This document shows, one piece after another, positions 36,262 to 47,062 of a stretch of 64,000 nucleotides of DNA. A program made the translations under genes and the position numbers. Source of the DNA: Periplaneta americana (Eukaryota; Arthropoda; Insecta; Blattodea; Blattidae); contig NC_091132.1 in NCBI RefSeq assembly GCF_040183065.1, forward strand, positions 157,268,102-157,332,101, in the 5' to 3' direction. The number at the start of each line of letters is the position of its first letter. The first letter of the stretch is position 1. The notes beneath the pieces are model-generated. The model made no database searches. It had not been told where the DNA came from and was given only the letters and a program-made list of their open reading frames with translations.

Positions 36262-37676
36262 ATTATTATTCCAATTATTATATTTTAGCCATTAACATTT
36301 TCATTACAACCAACAAGGAACATTTCACAAGCATCAACGTGAAATACGCAACGAGCTAGCACTCGATAGAAATACGACACAGTCCAAAGTCGACCATGGA
36401 CAGTCTATTGTTTCTAGTTGCTAACCGCATGGAGTGCTTTATCACGAGATTTGCAAAAAAAAAAAAAAAAAAAATACCTGAAGCTTCGCGACTGTATATA
36501 GTAGACTGTGATACAGTCACGAAGCGCAATATGCAGAGAGCATGCATACATAGATATTTGATAACCATTACGATGACGACTTTCCTCATCACAGACAATG
36601 AGAAATAATACCGGCACAGTCTATTGTTCCTAGTAATCTCATCATCTGAAGCTTCGTGACTGTATATATTAGACTGTGAATATACTTCCAAACATAACCT
36701 GTATTTCCCTGGACGAATGGTTACCAAAATCAGAAAAGTAATCTCTGGATGAAGGCAGTGCAAAGATGATCATAGCGACAACTCACTGCAGTGTATAGAG
36801 AAGGGTTCTTTGCCTCTTTCTCCCTAGCGACATCTCTTCAAGTGTGTAACGGCCCTTAATCAGGAATCTTATAATAGCGAAATTATTTTCAGATAGCTTA
36901 ATTTACCATTCAGTGTCGCGTAACGAACAAAATATTCTTCCGAACCTTTTCTAATGCTCAATTTTCCTAATTTTAAAGCTTTCACCACATTACAAAGTGC
37001 AGTGAGTTGTAATTGCACTTTCTTGGTTGGCGGAGCTTCTTTGCATTGTTCAATTTAACCTACAACATAACGAAAATTAAGTAAAGGGGCATAATTTTGA
37101 AAAAAAAAATCCCAATCATGAATTACCTGCTTTTTCAACATAAAATGCGCGTGATTCGAGTCGTCTTCTGAAACAGCACGTTACAAAGGGCGTAAAATAA
37201 ATACGAAAATAGTTTTATCTCTGTGGTTTAATGACTCAGTGGTACAACAGAAAAAATTGATATTCTGTATGTTAAACTTTTTATTTTATAGTTCAGTTTC
37301 TCATTTTGAAATTTTAAGCTAAGTTTGTAGAAAAGTAAAAAAAAGATTAGAATATTTTATAAGAACTTCTTATAATAATTTTCAGTAGGATTCTTATTAA
37401 TATGATAAAACCTGCTTTAGACAGTAGGCCTGTATGCAGATCTGAGCATTAAGATTGTTTCTTCTGTATATCCATAATAAGGTTTGTTTTGGAAAAGTCA
37501 AAGTTCGGGTCCATAAAGTCAGGAGCACTACAGTTAATTTTATAAGGGCCGAAATAGAAGGCGAACATGATTTTACATAGAAAAAACAACGACAAGATGA
37601 TATGGTTTTAAACATGGTTTATTATTACATAGAAAAAAAAATTATAGACACAACACGGACTTCCGTTGGTTTAAAA

Positions 37677-37679
<3 letters not shown>

Positions 37680-37737
<58 letters not shown>
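37680..37737. repeat. (AAT)n microsatellite
   Basis: Pure run in the intron between gene A exons 1 and 2. 36690-37680 holds nothing else I recognise. Confidence 0.95.
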
Positions 37738-38119
37738 GCTAATAATTAATATACTGCTAAGCTGCTCGAGGTTCTATACTATCCTACTGCAACTACTCGA
37801 AATCTAAATGTGTGGTGAAACATTCAAATAAATTTGACACCACACATACGCATCACAAATGATTAACCACAAAATCATAGATCAACCCTGGTAATCACAA
37901 TTTAATCTTATAAGTTACATTGCAAGTCAGCGTATTAAGTGTCGATCCTGTATATAATTTACAAAATTCGTTTTATTTTAGAATAGCCACAACTAAAAGT
38001 CCCGTCACTCTTATTTCCAGCAGCCAATCACATTGCAGGTCGGCTACATTTAAACGTGTGCGTCTTGTGATTCGCTGATGAAGATAAAGACGGCTCGATA
38101 AATACTTCCTATAAACGCC

Positions 38120-38304
38120 CGCCATTTTGGCTCTTTCGTTGGCGTTCGCAAAAAGCACACGAGGACGTTATTTGCCGCACAATTATTTGCTGAATTACAG
38201 TACGTTTGATTGATTATCATACGATCTACGACATGATAATGTTTAACGGTGTGGCAAATAGATCCCTCGTCCGGTAGCTCAACAACGAAAGAACAAAAAT
38301 GGCG
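38120..38304. repeat. Short inverted repeat around a TCGTCC-rich spacer
   Basis: The arm CGCCATTTTGGCTCTTTCGT (38120-38141) is repeated inverted at 38283-38304 with two mismatches, about 140 bases apart. GC content is higher than around it. This may be the ends of a small unclassified element. No target duplication was found. Confidence 0.5.
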
Positions 38305-38827
38305 AACGATACTACCTACCTAGATTTTATAGAGCCTTCACTTTCTAAGAAATAAGCAAAGAGGAGGAGTCACGCCGAGAATAACAGCGTCGCGACTATA
38401 ACTATACATATGTTAGGTAACTAAAGGGGTCGCAAGTTGAAGTTGAAGGCACATCTCCTGCACGATACGCATGCTACAGATATCAATATGGACTTAGGTT
38501 TACTTAGATTATGGCAATAGAATACTGTATTGGACAGGTTGTAAAATATTAAAAACTGAGAATTCTTTATGAAAGAAAGTTTCAATAAAGCTTCCTGTAA
38601 ACTATATGTTAAATTAAGAACTCTTATCAACTCTCGAATGGCTTACTCGTGAAAGATATGTACAAGATGTGCTATGGCGACAATGAAGACGAGGATCTGC
38701 AAGATTTCTTTTTGCTTCATTAAGTCCAGTGAATATAATTTGAGAGATGAACACTTCGTCATAAAGTAAACTTATATCGATATAAAATTAGCATATACGA
38801 AACAGATAATAATGGCTTGCAATATAC

Positions 38828-38920
38828 CTCTAATATAGGTGTCTTCCCATCCTCATCTGTGTCGTCACTAGTTTCTAGAGACAGTGGATCGACCTCGGCT
38901 TCCGCCTTGATCACATCCAT
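38828..38920 (-). CDS. Gene A: first coding exon (MDVIK exon)
   Basis: On the minus strand the acceptor TAATCTTTCAG is followed by TTACG and ATG (38920). The exon encodes MDVIKAEAEVDPLSLETSDD, then TDEDGKTPILE, and a donor GTATAT follows at 38827 in phase 0. The 31 codons include IKAE, a psi-K-x-E motif. The acidic beginning (MDVIK-EPEVDPL) is one I recall from many cockroach zinc-finger models. The acceptor implies an upstream non-coding exon, for which 41357-41500 is a candidate. No equivalent exon was found for genes B or C. Confidence 0.82.
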
Positions 38921-40012
38921 CGTAACTGAAAGATTAAGAAACTGACATCCATTTGGAGATTGTAAACTGTTGGGAAAACGTCTTTACTCGTTGTTACAAA
39001 CTGTGATTCTTTACGACGAATATGGAGTACAATGTTAAGATCCATATGAATACTGATACTTACACGGAAAGTATGTGCCGCTGTAATCAAAAACCACTTA
39101 TAATGAAGTAATACATATACCGTAATCAATCTAGAATGACAATATATTCAAGATTAAAGTCTATGTTAGTTACATTATAATGAAACACTTATTTCAGGTC
39201 CCAAATTAAGTAGGTTGGTGAGACGAGTTTGCGTGTTCACTCAGATCTAATAGGCAGTGACACTATCAAGCGAGCAAAATATATATATATACAATGTCCA
39301 CAAAAAACCAATGAAAGAGGTTTAATTTCTAATGCTAGTATAATGACATTTTATTGATAGCAATGCTTGTACTTATAAATTTACTTGGTTTCTACAAAGG
39401 TTAGTTTACATGCAGTGTAATAGGATATGTTTCAAACATGCCTGTATTTTGTCCTCGCCCTGAATTCCTGTAAGAAGTAAACAATTGTAATGTTCGAAAT
39501 TTTTTACGTTTTAACTTGCATTTTGCATGCATCCATATATTTTTAATATTTTGCGTGTGAATTTATGGACTACTTTGATCAACAAAATTATGTTCATGGA
39601 TGATAATTGAATGAAAGTAGGCCTACACTTCATTCTAACTTCTGTCCACATGTGCATAGGATAGCCACCCATCACAAACGATGTGAGTTCTGTGCAAATT
39701 GTACCAGATTATGAGGGCTTCCAATGTGGGATATTTATGGAGTTTGACTACTTTTGGACAATTTTTTCCCAACTTCCATTTTACCGTCGTAACAAAGAAA
39801 TATTTTCATTTCTCGGAAATGAACTATAACAGCTACATAGCTGAAAAAATCATTATGTGATTATGAATCTTGGCAGAGGTGATTTTCTGCCGGTTCACAT
39901 CAGTTTGGACGAACCAATTGTTAAATCAATTCTAAGTAATATTTGCAGTCATGATGGACATATATCGTATATGTTTAGCATAGGTAAACATGAGAGAACT
40001 GGTTTGTTAAAT

Positions 40013-40482
40013 TTTTTTAACGTCACCAGTGCATCTTGGACTATATGAGCCAAGGGCAATCCGGGTAATAAGGAGGATGAGAGCGCTATGTGGTTTTTGA
40101 TCCTGTAAAATTAAAGGGACAGAGGTCGAACCCAGTAATGTAGAAAGATGCTATACTCACATGTAGATAATAAACTCGTTTTATTCATAATAGGCTACAG
40201 AACAGTACCTTACTGTATGTAGTTTACTTTAAAAAATTTTGCTATTGTTCAGTATTGTATATGTACATACTACATTACTCTAATTAATAAAAGAAAAAAA
40301 CTAACCATGTAACAAGCAAGGTGGGATAACCGATATTCTACTGTAACATGATTTTATGTAGCAATATAAAAGTTAATCATATTCCTCACCAGGTGAATCC
40401 TGTGAAGTTAAAGTAATGCTCTTATCATACATATGTTGGTTCAACATAGTAATATTATTATAACCTGTTTTGTATAGACGCC
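40013..40482. repeat. Paralogous non-coding segment, also at 5402-5875
   Basis: Second copy of the 470-base block described at 5402-5875, in the same orientation and likewise upstream of coding exons on the minus strand. 38930-40012 holds nothing else I recognise. Confidence 0.65.
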
Positions 40483-40684
40483 GGTGGCATGTGGACAAAG
40501 TATCAGATCCACATGTGTATTTTTTTTTTCTTTGAGTTGTTTATTTATCTTGCTTTTATTTCGGCAAGAAAATTGATCTACCAAGAGTTTGTTCAATTCT
40601 CTCAGTGGAGCCAGATTTGAGAAAAAATTCGTCCCACTACAAAAAATAATAAAGAAAAGTAACATGTATAGAAATTAGTAACGT

Positions 40685-40800
40685 TAATAAAAAAACGTTC
40701 TCACTGAGAATTGAACTTGTGTCCCAGGGATGACAAGCTAGTTCGCTACTGACTGCTCCACTGGAGAGCCGTGACGTAATTAGCGCGACGAGGCACATTT
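40685..40800 (-). mobile_element. tRNA-like SINE head, third type
   Basis: On the minus strand GTGGAGCAGTCAGTAGCGAA (A-box-like) and ACAAGTTCAATTCTCAGTG (box B-like) are about 45 bases apart, like a tRNA, but no acceptor stem or CCA context forms. I read it as a SINE head, not a tRNA gene. Extent is uncertain. Confidence 0.45.
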
Positions 40801-41356
40801 AGTTGCTCAGCTTTAAGTCTACGGAGACAGAGCACATATAAACGTACTCATGTAAATCGCGGTCACATTTTCAACATTTCCACTACCTAGAGAGACAAAA
40901 AAAACTGTTTTCTAAAACTGTACACGATTTACGATATAGGAGATTCTGGTTACATAGAAAGATGTTCTGATGTAGTTATGTAAAATTCATAGATTGCACT
41001 AATTTGTCCGTAGTGAGCCATTACTTACTGTTCATTAAATATTAAGAAAATTTGGTTGCTGAGCAGCTAACATTTTAGTCAATCGTTACATATTTTAATG
41101 TTCAGTAGTTAATGTTTCATTTGGACTGATTTACTGATGGTTGGTGAAACCGGCCCTAGGACTAATAACCGTAATTTGTGCTTCACAAAAAATAGACCTT
41201 AGAGTATGAAGCAAATATCTAACTGATCTGAGCTCTATGACTTCAAAAGTACTACTCAAGACAATCTTGCAACAACTGAACATCAGATTCAGAAAACACA
41301 GTGGACAAGAATAACGAAGGAAAGCAAGGAGTAGTGATGACTCGAACTTACCAGTT

Positions 41357-41500
41357 TTGAACAGCACATCGGGAGTTGAGTTTTGAGCAAATATGTGAAT
41401 TTGAACGGTATTGCTTCCTCTCTGCAGCCTTTAATTGTATCAGCAAACTACAAGAGAAAGACTTGCGCGATGTGACAGATTATCTAAAGGATGAAAATAA
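41357..41500 (-). other. Candidate non-coding first exon of gene A
   Basis: Minus-strand sequence ending CAAAACTG is followed by GTAAGTTCGAGTC, a strong 5' splice site also kept in the paralogous block at 15106-15250. It lies 2.4 kb upstream of the MDVIK exon, which requires such an exon. The block 41285-41880 as a whole is paralogous to 15000-15650 and may include the promoter, but no TATA box was assigned. Confidence 0.35.
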
Positions 41501-42099
41501 CCTTTTTTTTTTATAAAATTCCCATACGATATAATTTTAAACATAAGATAATTGACAGAATAATGTTTCACTCATAAAATGTTTACCTCAAGTAATTAAA
41601 ACAAATATACTATTATAAGGAATGTTTATTCTTCAATGAATAAGTATAGCTTAATAATTTGTGTGTAAGAGCACAACAAAATAATCTCTTTCTATATTCA
41701 TATTTCATTTTGTTCCACTCATACTTACTACAGTATAGTGTAGTCTTGTAGCACAAGAGGAGATTTCACACTGTTTATTAATTCATATCTTTCACGATCA
41801 TGAATCAGTACAAATAAGAAATAACACGATAAATATGTAAAATTATTGTTAGTTTAATAAAAGTTTTACAAGTACATGCTAGCGTCCATGAAGTTTTAGG
41901 TTACAAGAGTGAAAGAGCACATCCGAAATTTATTGCCTTACCAAACCTCAGTAGTTTTGAGAACATATTTAAAATAGTATTTAAAAAGACGCTGATATAA
42001 CCTTTGCAGTTGCGAGCGTCATTAAATCAATCATAAAATTAAATTCTAACACCTATCACAGATATCACAATTAAGTGTCTCCTCGCGTAGAGGCGTTGA

Positions 42100-42205
42100 T
42101 TGGATTTTAAGCTACAGGACCGTGAGAACACAAAAACCGCATAAGAAAGGTTTGTTGCAGATATGCTTCAGTACATGAGTACTTATACCTACAAACGAAA
42201 CATAT
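42100..42205 (-). pseudogene. Decayed zinc fingers of gene B, left of the LTR fossil
   Basis: This aligns with 16300-16390 downstream of gene A: TTGATTGGATTTTAAGCTAC, AGAAAGGTTTGTTGCAGATA (a linker relic), then TACATGAGTACTTATACCTA. Together with 43822-43946 it is the 3' part of an older, longer finger array. 41880-42100 is 3' flank paralogous to 16100-16300. Confidence 0.65.
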
Positions 42206-43817
42206 TGTGACAGAGCTGGGATACGATCTCACGACCGGCAGGATTACAAGGTCGGCCGTGGTTCGGCGCAAGTTGCGCGCGCATCTTCTTCCTGAGGCAT
42301 GTGCTGTGGCGTAGAGAGGAGAGGAGAGAGAGCGACCGCGGCAGAGAGGGGAGATATTCAGAGAATTCGAGAGTGCCATCTCTGGACATCCGTGGAAATT
42401 TCAAGCATCGTAGAAATTTCTCGCAACTATGGTTTGGTTATAAATTACGACACGCGAGTGTACTTGAGCAGTGTTGTTATAATCGATGGACAGCAAGCCA
42501 GACAGTCTTGTGTAGCAGTGAAGCCAGCTTCGAGACCGGAGTTCGACTTGAATGTGTCCGCAGCTGTGTGAGCGTACGAAGTCCTGAGTTCGAGCGCGGT
42601 GGACCGCAGTTGGGGGAACCTAGTTCGAAGTTCAGTGTACTGTCCCTAAAGGTCTGGGGTTCAAGATACTGTGAACTTGAGTGACTGAGCTAGAAGAGCT
42701 AGCCAAGGCAAACGAACTGTGAACTGAGAACTGACAGTTCTGTTTTGTAAATAGTGCTTTGTGAACAGTTCATTGTTGTTCTCAATAATCCAAGTAAATT
42801 GTCATTGTCTCGTTTATAGTTGCAAAATTCTGGTTTAGTTTATCCAAATAGGCCTTGAGTTCGTCTTTCACGATGTTAACAATTCCATCTACATGTCGCT
42901 TTCACTCCGCTTATGTCGCATTTCATTTCACTTAGGTCGTGCTTCATTTCTGCTTTTACGTCACTTATGTCGTTGTTCACCTCACTGATATGTTTGTTCA
43001 TTCTTTTGATTGCTTCCAGGATCTGTTGTAGGTTCTCCATTGTGTCAACAATATCCCACTTCTGACACCAGTTGTAACTTTTATTACAAAACAATAATGT
43101 AATTTTATTCTCACACCAATAATAGTCACTTTCAACAATTTAATTCTACTCCCGTCAACAATGGGATTTCCACTCCACACCGTAACAGAGTATTCGTTAT
43201 TGCACTCCACAGACGACAATGACAATTTACTCGGATTATTGAGACCAACAATGAACTCTTAATCTTAACTACTCTTCACAAAGCACTATTAGAAAACAGG
43301 ACTGTCAGTTCTCAGTTCACAGTTCGTTTGCCTTGGGTAGCTCTTCTTGCTCAATCATTCAAGTTCACAGTATCTCGAATCCCAAACCTTCAGGGACAGT
43401 ACACTGAACTTCGAACTCAGGTCCCCCCAATTGCGGTCCACCGCACTCGAACTCAGGACTTCGTACGCTCACATAACTGCGGACACACTCAAGTCGAACT
43501 CCGGTCTCGAAGCTGGCTTCACTGCTACACAAGACTGGCTGGCTTGCTGTCCATCGACTATAACAACACTACTCACGTTCACTCGCGTGTCGTAATTTAT
43601 AACCAAACCATAGTTACGAGAAATTTCTACGATGCTAGAAATTTCCACGGATGTCCAGAGATGGCACTCTCGAATTCTCTGGATATCTCCCCTCTCCTCT
43701 CCTCTCTACGCCACAGCACATGCCCCAGGAAGCAGATGCGCGCGCAACTTGCGCCGAACCATGGCCGACCTTGTAATCCTTCTGCCGGTCGTGAGATCGT
43801 ATCCCAGCTCTGTCACA
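42206..43817. mobile_element. LTR retrotransposon fossil with inverted LTRs (Gypsy-like)
   Basis: A 745-base LTR (43073-43817, minus) begins TGTGACAGAGCTGGGATACG and is followed on that strand by a primer-binding-site-like TGGTGTCAGAAGTGGGA and a short gag leader. A second, shorter LTR copy (42206 to about 42810) faces the opposite way, so the fossil is a large imperfect palindrome. Four-base ATAT flanks both ends. It is inserted in the decayed fingers of gene B and absent from gene A, so it is younger than the unit duplication. It is clearly broken: only LTR and leader remain. Gypsy placement rests on the 4-base duplication and the leader and is tentative. Confidence 0.75.
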
Positions 43818-43821
43818 ATAT

Positions 43822-43946
43822 TAAGGAGTTTCGCCAGTGTGCAAGAGAGCATAGCTTTTCAGACTATTCGGCTCAGGCAGTCACTGAACATGAACACGGC
43901 ATTAGAGAATTTTCCCGCATCTGGCGGAGTTCATGGAATTTCAGGC
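43822..43946 (-). pseudogene. Decayed zinc fingers of gene B, right of the LTR fossil
   Basis: Aligns with 16400-16530 downstream of gene A (TGTGCAAGAGAGCATAGCTT, then GGCTCAGGCAGTCACTGAAC). Linker and finger spacing survive but the frame does not. It follows directly on the stop of gene B at 43947. Confidence 0.7.
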
Positions 43947-45078
43947 TTATTTGAAAGGTTTCTCGTCACTGTGCAGGCATTCATGTTTACTTAGGTTACT
44001 CGAATCTGAGAAACAATTACCACAAACATCACACGTGAAAGGCTTCTCGCGTGTATGCCGGCGTTCATGGTTTCTTAAGCCACGCAACACCGAGAAACAC
44101 TGACCACAATCACCACACGAGAATATTTTCTCGCCTGTATGCCGGAATGCATGGTTTCTTAAACTACGCAACACCGAAAAACACTTACCACAAACATCAC
44201 ACTTGAAAGGTTTCTCGCCTGTATGCCGGCGTTCATGGTATCTTAAGCTACGCAACTCCGAAAAACACTTACCACAATCACCACACTTAAAAGGTTTCTC
44301 GCCTACATGCTGGAGTACATGGTTTCTTAAGCTACGCAACGCCGAAAAACCCTTACCACAATCATCACACTTGAAAGGCTTATCGCGTGTATACCGGCAT
44401 TCATGCCTTTTTAGGTTGTTCAACACCGAAAAACACTTACCGCAATCACCACACTTGAAAGGTTTCTCGCCTGTGTGCAGGCGTTCATGGTTCTTAAGAT
44501 TCCTCAAATCCCTGAAACATTTGCAACAAACACTACATATAAAAGGTTCCTGGCGTGTATGCAGGCGTTCGTGACTCCGTATGCTTATCGAATTCGAGAA
44601 GCACTTACCACAATAACCACATTTGAAAGGTTTCTCGCCGGTGTGCAGGCGTTCATGGTTCCTTAGGCTCCTCGAATTCGGGTAACACTTAGCACAAACG
44701 TCACATTTGAAAGGTAAGTTGCCTGTGTGTATGCGTTCATGATGTCTTAGGCTGCTCAAATGCGAGAAGCACTTACTACAATAACTACATGTAAAAGGTT
44801 TCTCGCCTGTGTGTACGCGTTTATGATCTCTTAAGGAACTCGAATACGAGAAAGACTTACCACAAACATCGCAATTGAAAGCTTTCTTCTTCAGTTTTGC
44901 CAAATTCGAGACATATAATTTAGGCAATTCAAATTCCAACTGCTTCTGATATTCACGAGTCCCCACAGGTTTGGCCGAGGAACCGGAATTCTTGGGAATC
45001 TCACACACAGTCTCGTTCACTTCAAGTGCAATACCGTCCAATACTGTTGATACAGTCCTCTCGTTGGCAGCTGGAATC
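43947..45078 (-). CDS. Gene B: C2H2 zinc-finger protein, terminal exon with 11 fingers
   Basis: The exon starts after acceptor CCTTCAG in phase 2 (RIPAANERTVSTVLDGIALE) and shares ETVCEIPK.SG...KP with gene A. Eleven C2H2 units follow. Finger 6 has lost its last His (KRHECRYT). The frame ends SDEKPFK stop, in the middle of a linker, and relic fingers continue past it. Fingers 7-10 share SxLRxLRNH recognition helices, unlike gene A's SVSASLKNH type, showing separate amplification. Joined to exons 48525-48607, 52982-53119, 54659-54796 and 55722-55835 the frame is unbroken (534 residues). It is probably a nuclear DNA-binding protein of unknown target. Confidence 0.9.
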
Positions 45079-45466
45079 CTGAAGGAAATATGCTATCAGT
45101 CTATAAAATAGTCGCAACATATATTAATACAATTATTGCATATTCATATCAAAACAAACCCATTTCAGCAGGAGGTATATTGTCATTAGAGATGCATCCT
45201 TGTAAATAATTTATGACTAATGCTGCTAGTATCAAAATTCTCAACAGTTTGGACTTCACCTGTACAATAAATTTTATAAGGATTACACAACGTTAGTGAA
45301 CTCTTAGTAGGTTTTTAGTTTTAATAGACATTTCTGTCGAAAGTCACGTGCCTTTGCTTTACCTCTTTCTCGATACGAGCGTGCTATATTCTGCGTTTAT
45401 TTTGAAATCCGGTATTGCAAATGTGCTGTAACTTTCTCTATCCCTTATTCTTGTGATATACAGAGT

Positions 45467-47062
45467 GATTCACCGTCCTTTACGAAACTTATTTCTGAAG
45501 ACATTCTGAGCAAAAAATTTAATCATATAAACATATTCCTATTCTCATTATTTACAGAGTTACGTTTCGTTATTGGAACGTATTGCTGTAAACGCGTGAT
45601 CTTGGTCAGCGTGCAGTCAGCAGCCAGCGCGAGCGCTAAGGATATCAAAGACAGCCGTATGCAGTTACGTAGCACGACGAGTGCCATTCACAAGTGTGCG
45701 GCCAAGTGTACGCAAGCGGACGTCGACATATTTCAAAATGTATTGTGAACTCTCCAAGACTGTAAATTAGGACGAAAATTGAACTGCTAATATTTAAGTC
45801 AGTGGAAGTGGTGTGATTTGTAATAATTGTTGTGATAAGTGTGTAATAAAAATGTACAGTATTTCTCTAGTTAAAAATAGGAAAAGACGTCTGTACGAAG
45901 AAACTAAAGAGTTATCAGCTAGATGACTGACAAGTGCGCTATTCGGAGAACTTTTCTGGAATATTATGAACAGCATAGAGAAATTCCTACCCTGAAAAAA
46001 CTTCTTTTTGCTATAAAAGACAGCATTCAGTTTCGTGGGAGTAACACCACACTTTGGCATCTAGTAAAAGAAATGGGATTCAGGTTTAAGAAATGTAAGA
46101 ATTTCCGGAGTGTACTAATGGAGCGTAAAGATATTGTTGCTCGTAGGGTAGCTTATCTTAGAGCAGTGCGCAAAAATGAAAGGGGCAAAATAAACCTGTA
46201 GTATACACCGACGAGACATGGTTCACACTCACTATACTGTCTCTAAATGCTGGCAACACGACGAAATTTCCGGAGTGATGGTAAATGATTCTGCTGGACA
46301 GAGGGCAATAGTAGTGGATGCTGGTGGACGAATAGGGTTTATTCCAGGTGCAGAATTAATTTACGACGGAAAGACCACATCTGGAGATTACCATCACGAG
46401 ATGAATAGTTCTAATTACAATAAATGGATACAAGAAAAGCTCATTCCAAATCTACCCGCAGAGAGTATTATTGTCATTGATAATGCTCCGTACCATACAG
46501 CTCAAGAAAACAAAGCCCCTACCAGCGCCAACCTCAAGAAAGACATTGTTGCATGGTTGAAAGATGTCAGCGATAATCTATTTGACGAATCACACACGAA
46601 AAACGATCTTCTGCAAGTAGTTAAACTTCACAAACCCGCAGCAGTCTATACAGTTGATAGAATTTTGCAAGATCACGGATTTATTGTTTTACGATTGCCT
46701 CCGTATGGCTGCGACCTAAACCCCAGTGAATTAGTTTGGAATGTAATGAAACAGAAAATAGCAGAAAAAAATGTAAAACCGTGTTCCCTAAGGAAACTTA
46801 AAAAGTTAACTAGCGAGTGCATTCAAAATATCGATGTTGAGGACTGGCAAAAGGCGTGTGATAAAGTCAAAACGATTGAGAAGGATTATTGGCGACGTGA
46901 TGGAACAAGAAACTGAGCAAATTAAATTTAATTAGGTCTGAACACAAGCGATGATGAAGGAGACGATAATAACTGTGAGGCCTCATGCAATGAATCTGAA
47001 GCTGGCAATACCACTGACACAGCAGGGAGTTCAACAGACATGCCAAGCGAAGCAGAATAAAT
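45467..47062 (+). mobile_element. IS630-Tc1-mariner group element with DD82E spacing
   Basis: Gene A's matching intron runs GTGATATACAAATTATTG, but here GTGATATACA is followed by GAGTGATTCACCGTCC, giving the left limit near 45467. A leader, transposase relic (45852 on) and an acidic C-terminal tail (SDDEGDDNNCEA.. to about 47059) follow. No matching right terminal repeat was found, so the right limit is uncertain. 47065-48090 holds no other gene I can support. Confidence 0.65.
45852..46916 (+). pseudogene. DD82E transposase relic
   Basis: ATG at 45852 opens MYSISLVKNRKRRLYEETKE. After a break, helix-turn-helix-like text follows (IRRTFLEYYEQHREIPTLKK, TLWHLVKEMGFRFKKC). The catalytic region reads VVYTDETW (Asp codon 46210), SIIVIDNAPYH (Asp 46479) and PYGCDLNPSELVWNVMK (Glu 46728). 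Eighty-two residues separate the second Asp and the Glu, filled by a lysine-rich insert. Three frameshifts are visible (near 45920, 46185 and 46215). Tc1/mariner enzymes have 30-41 residues here. I recall a DD82E group named Sailor, but that match is from memory. Confidence 0.75.

Larger units (their letters stand above)
34083..36510 (-). mobile_element. P-like DNA transposon with THAP exon, inserted in a sister MITE
   Basis: A 2.43 kb element with near-perfect 29-base terminal inverted repeats starting CACAGTCTACTATATACAGT, flanked by 7-base duplications ATACAGT (34076-34082, 36511-36517). On the minus strand it carries a THAP zinc-finger exon near its right end. THAP domains are the DNA-binding domain of P-element transposases, so P superfamily is the likely class. 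A Harbinger element (34923-36015) is inserted inside. Most of the transposase is missing. Confidence 0.75.
34063..36678. mobile_element. CACAGTC-type MITE (about 180 bp) split by a related element
   Basis: The outer MITE is present as 34063-34082 and 36511-36678. Its terminal inverted repeats are CACACTCTAGTATATACAGT and, inverted, CACAGTCTAATATATACAGT. Seven-base duplications AATATAC lie at 34056-34062 and 36679-36685. Its inside aligns, in reverse, with the MITE at 54287-54468. It was opened within its own left terminal repeat by the element at 34083-36510. Confidence 0.78.

Noticed and set aside
36780-36870. Partial similarity to 33245-33290 (ACTTGAAGAGAT)
   Set aside because: Too short and imperfect to call an inverted repeat or element end.
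42299-42684. 90- and 127-residue frames
   Set aside because: Inside the inverted LTR copy; GC-rich LTR text without domains.
43328-43994. Two long overlapping plus-strand frames
   Set aside because: They lie in LTR and decayed-finger sequence and match no protein.
44203-44666. Plus-strand frames with repeated HLKGFSPVC
   Set aside because: Antisense shadow of the gene B finger array.
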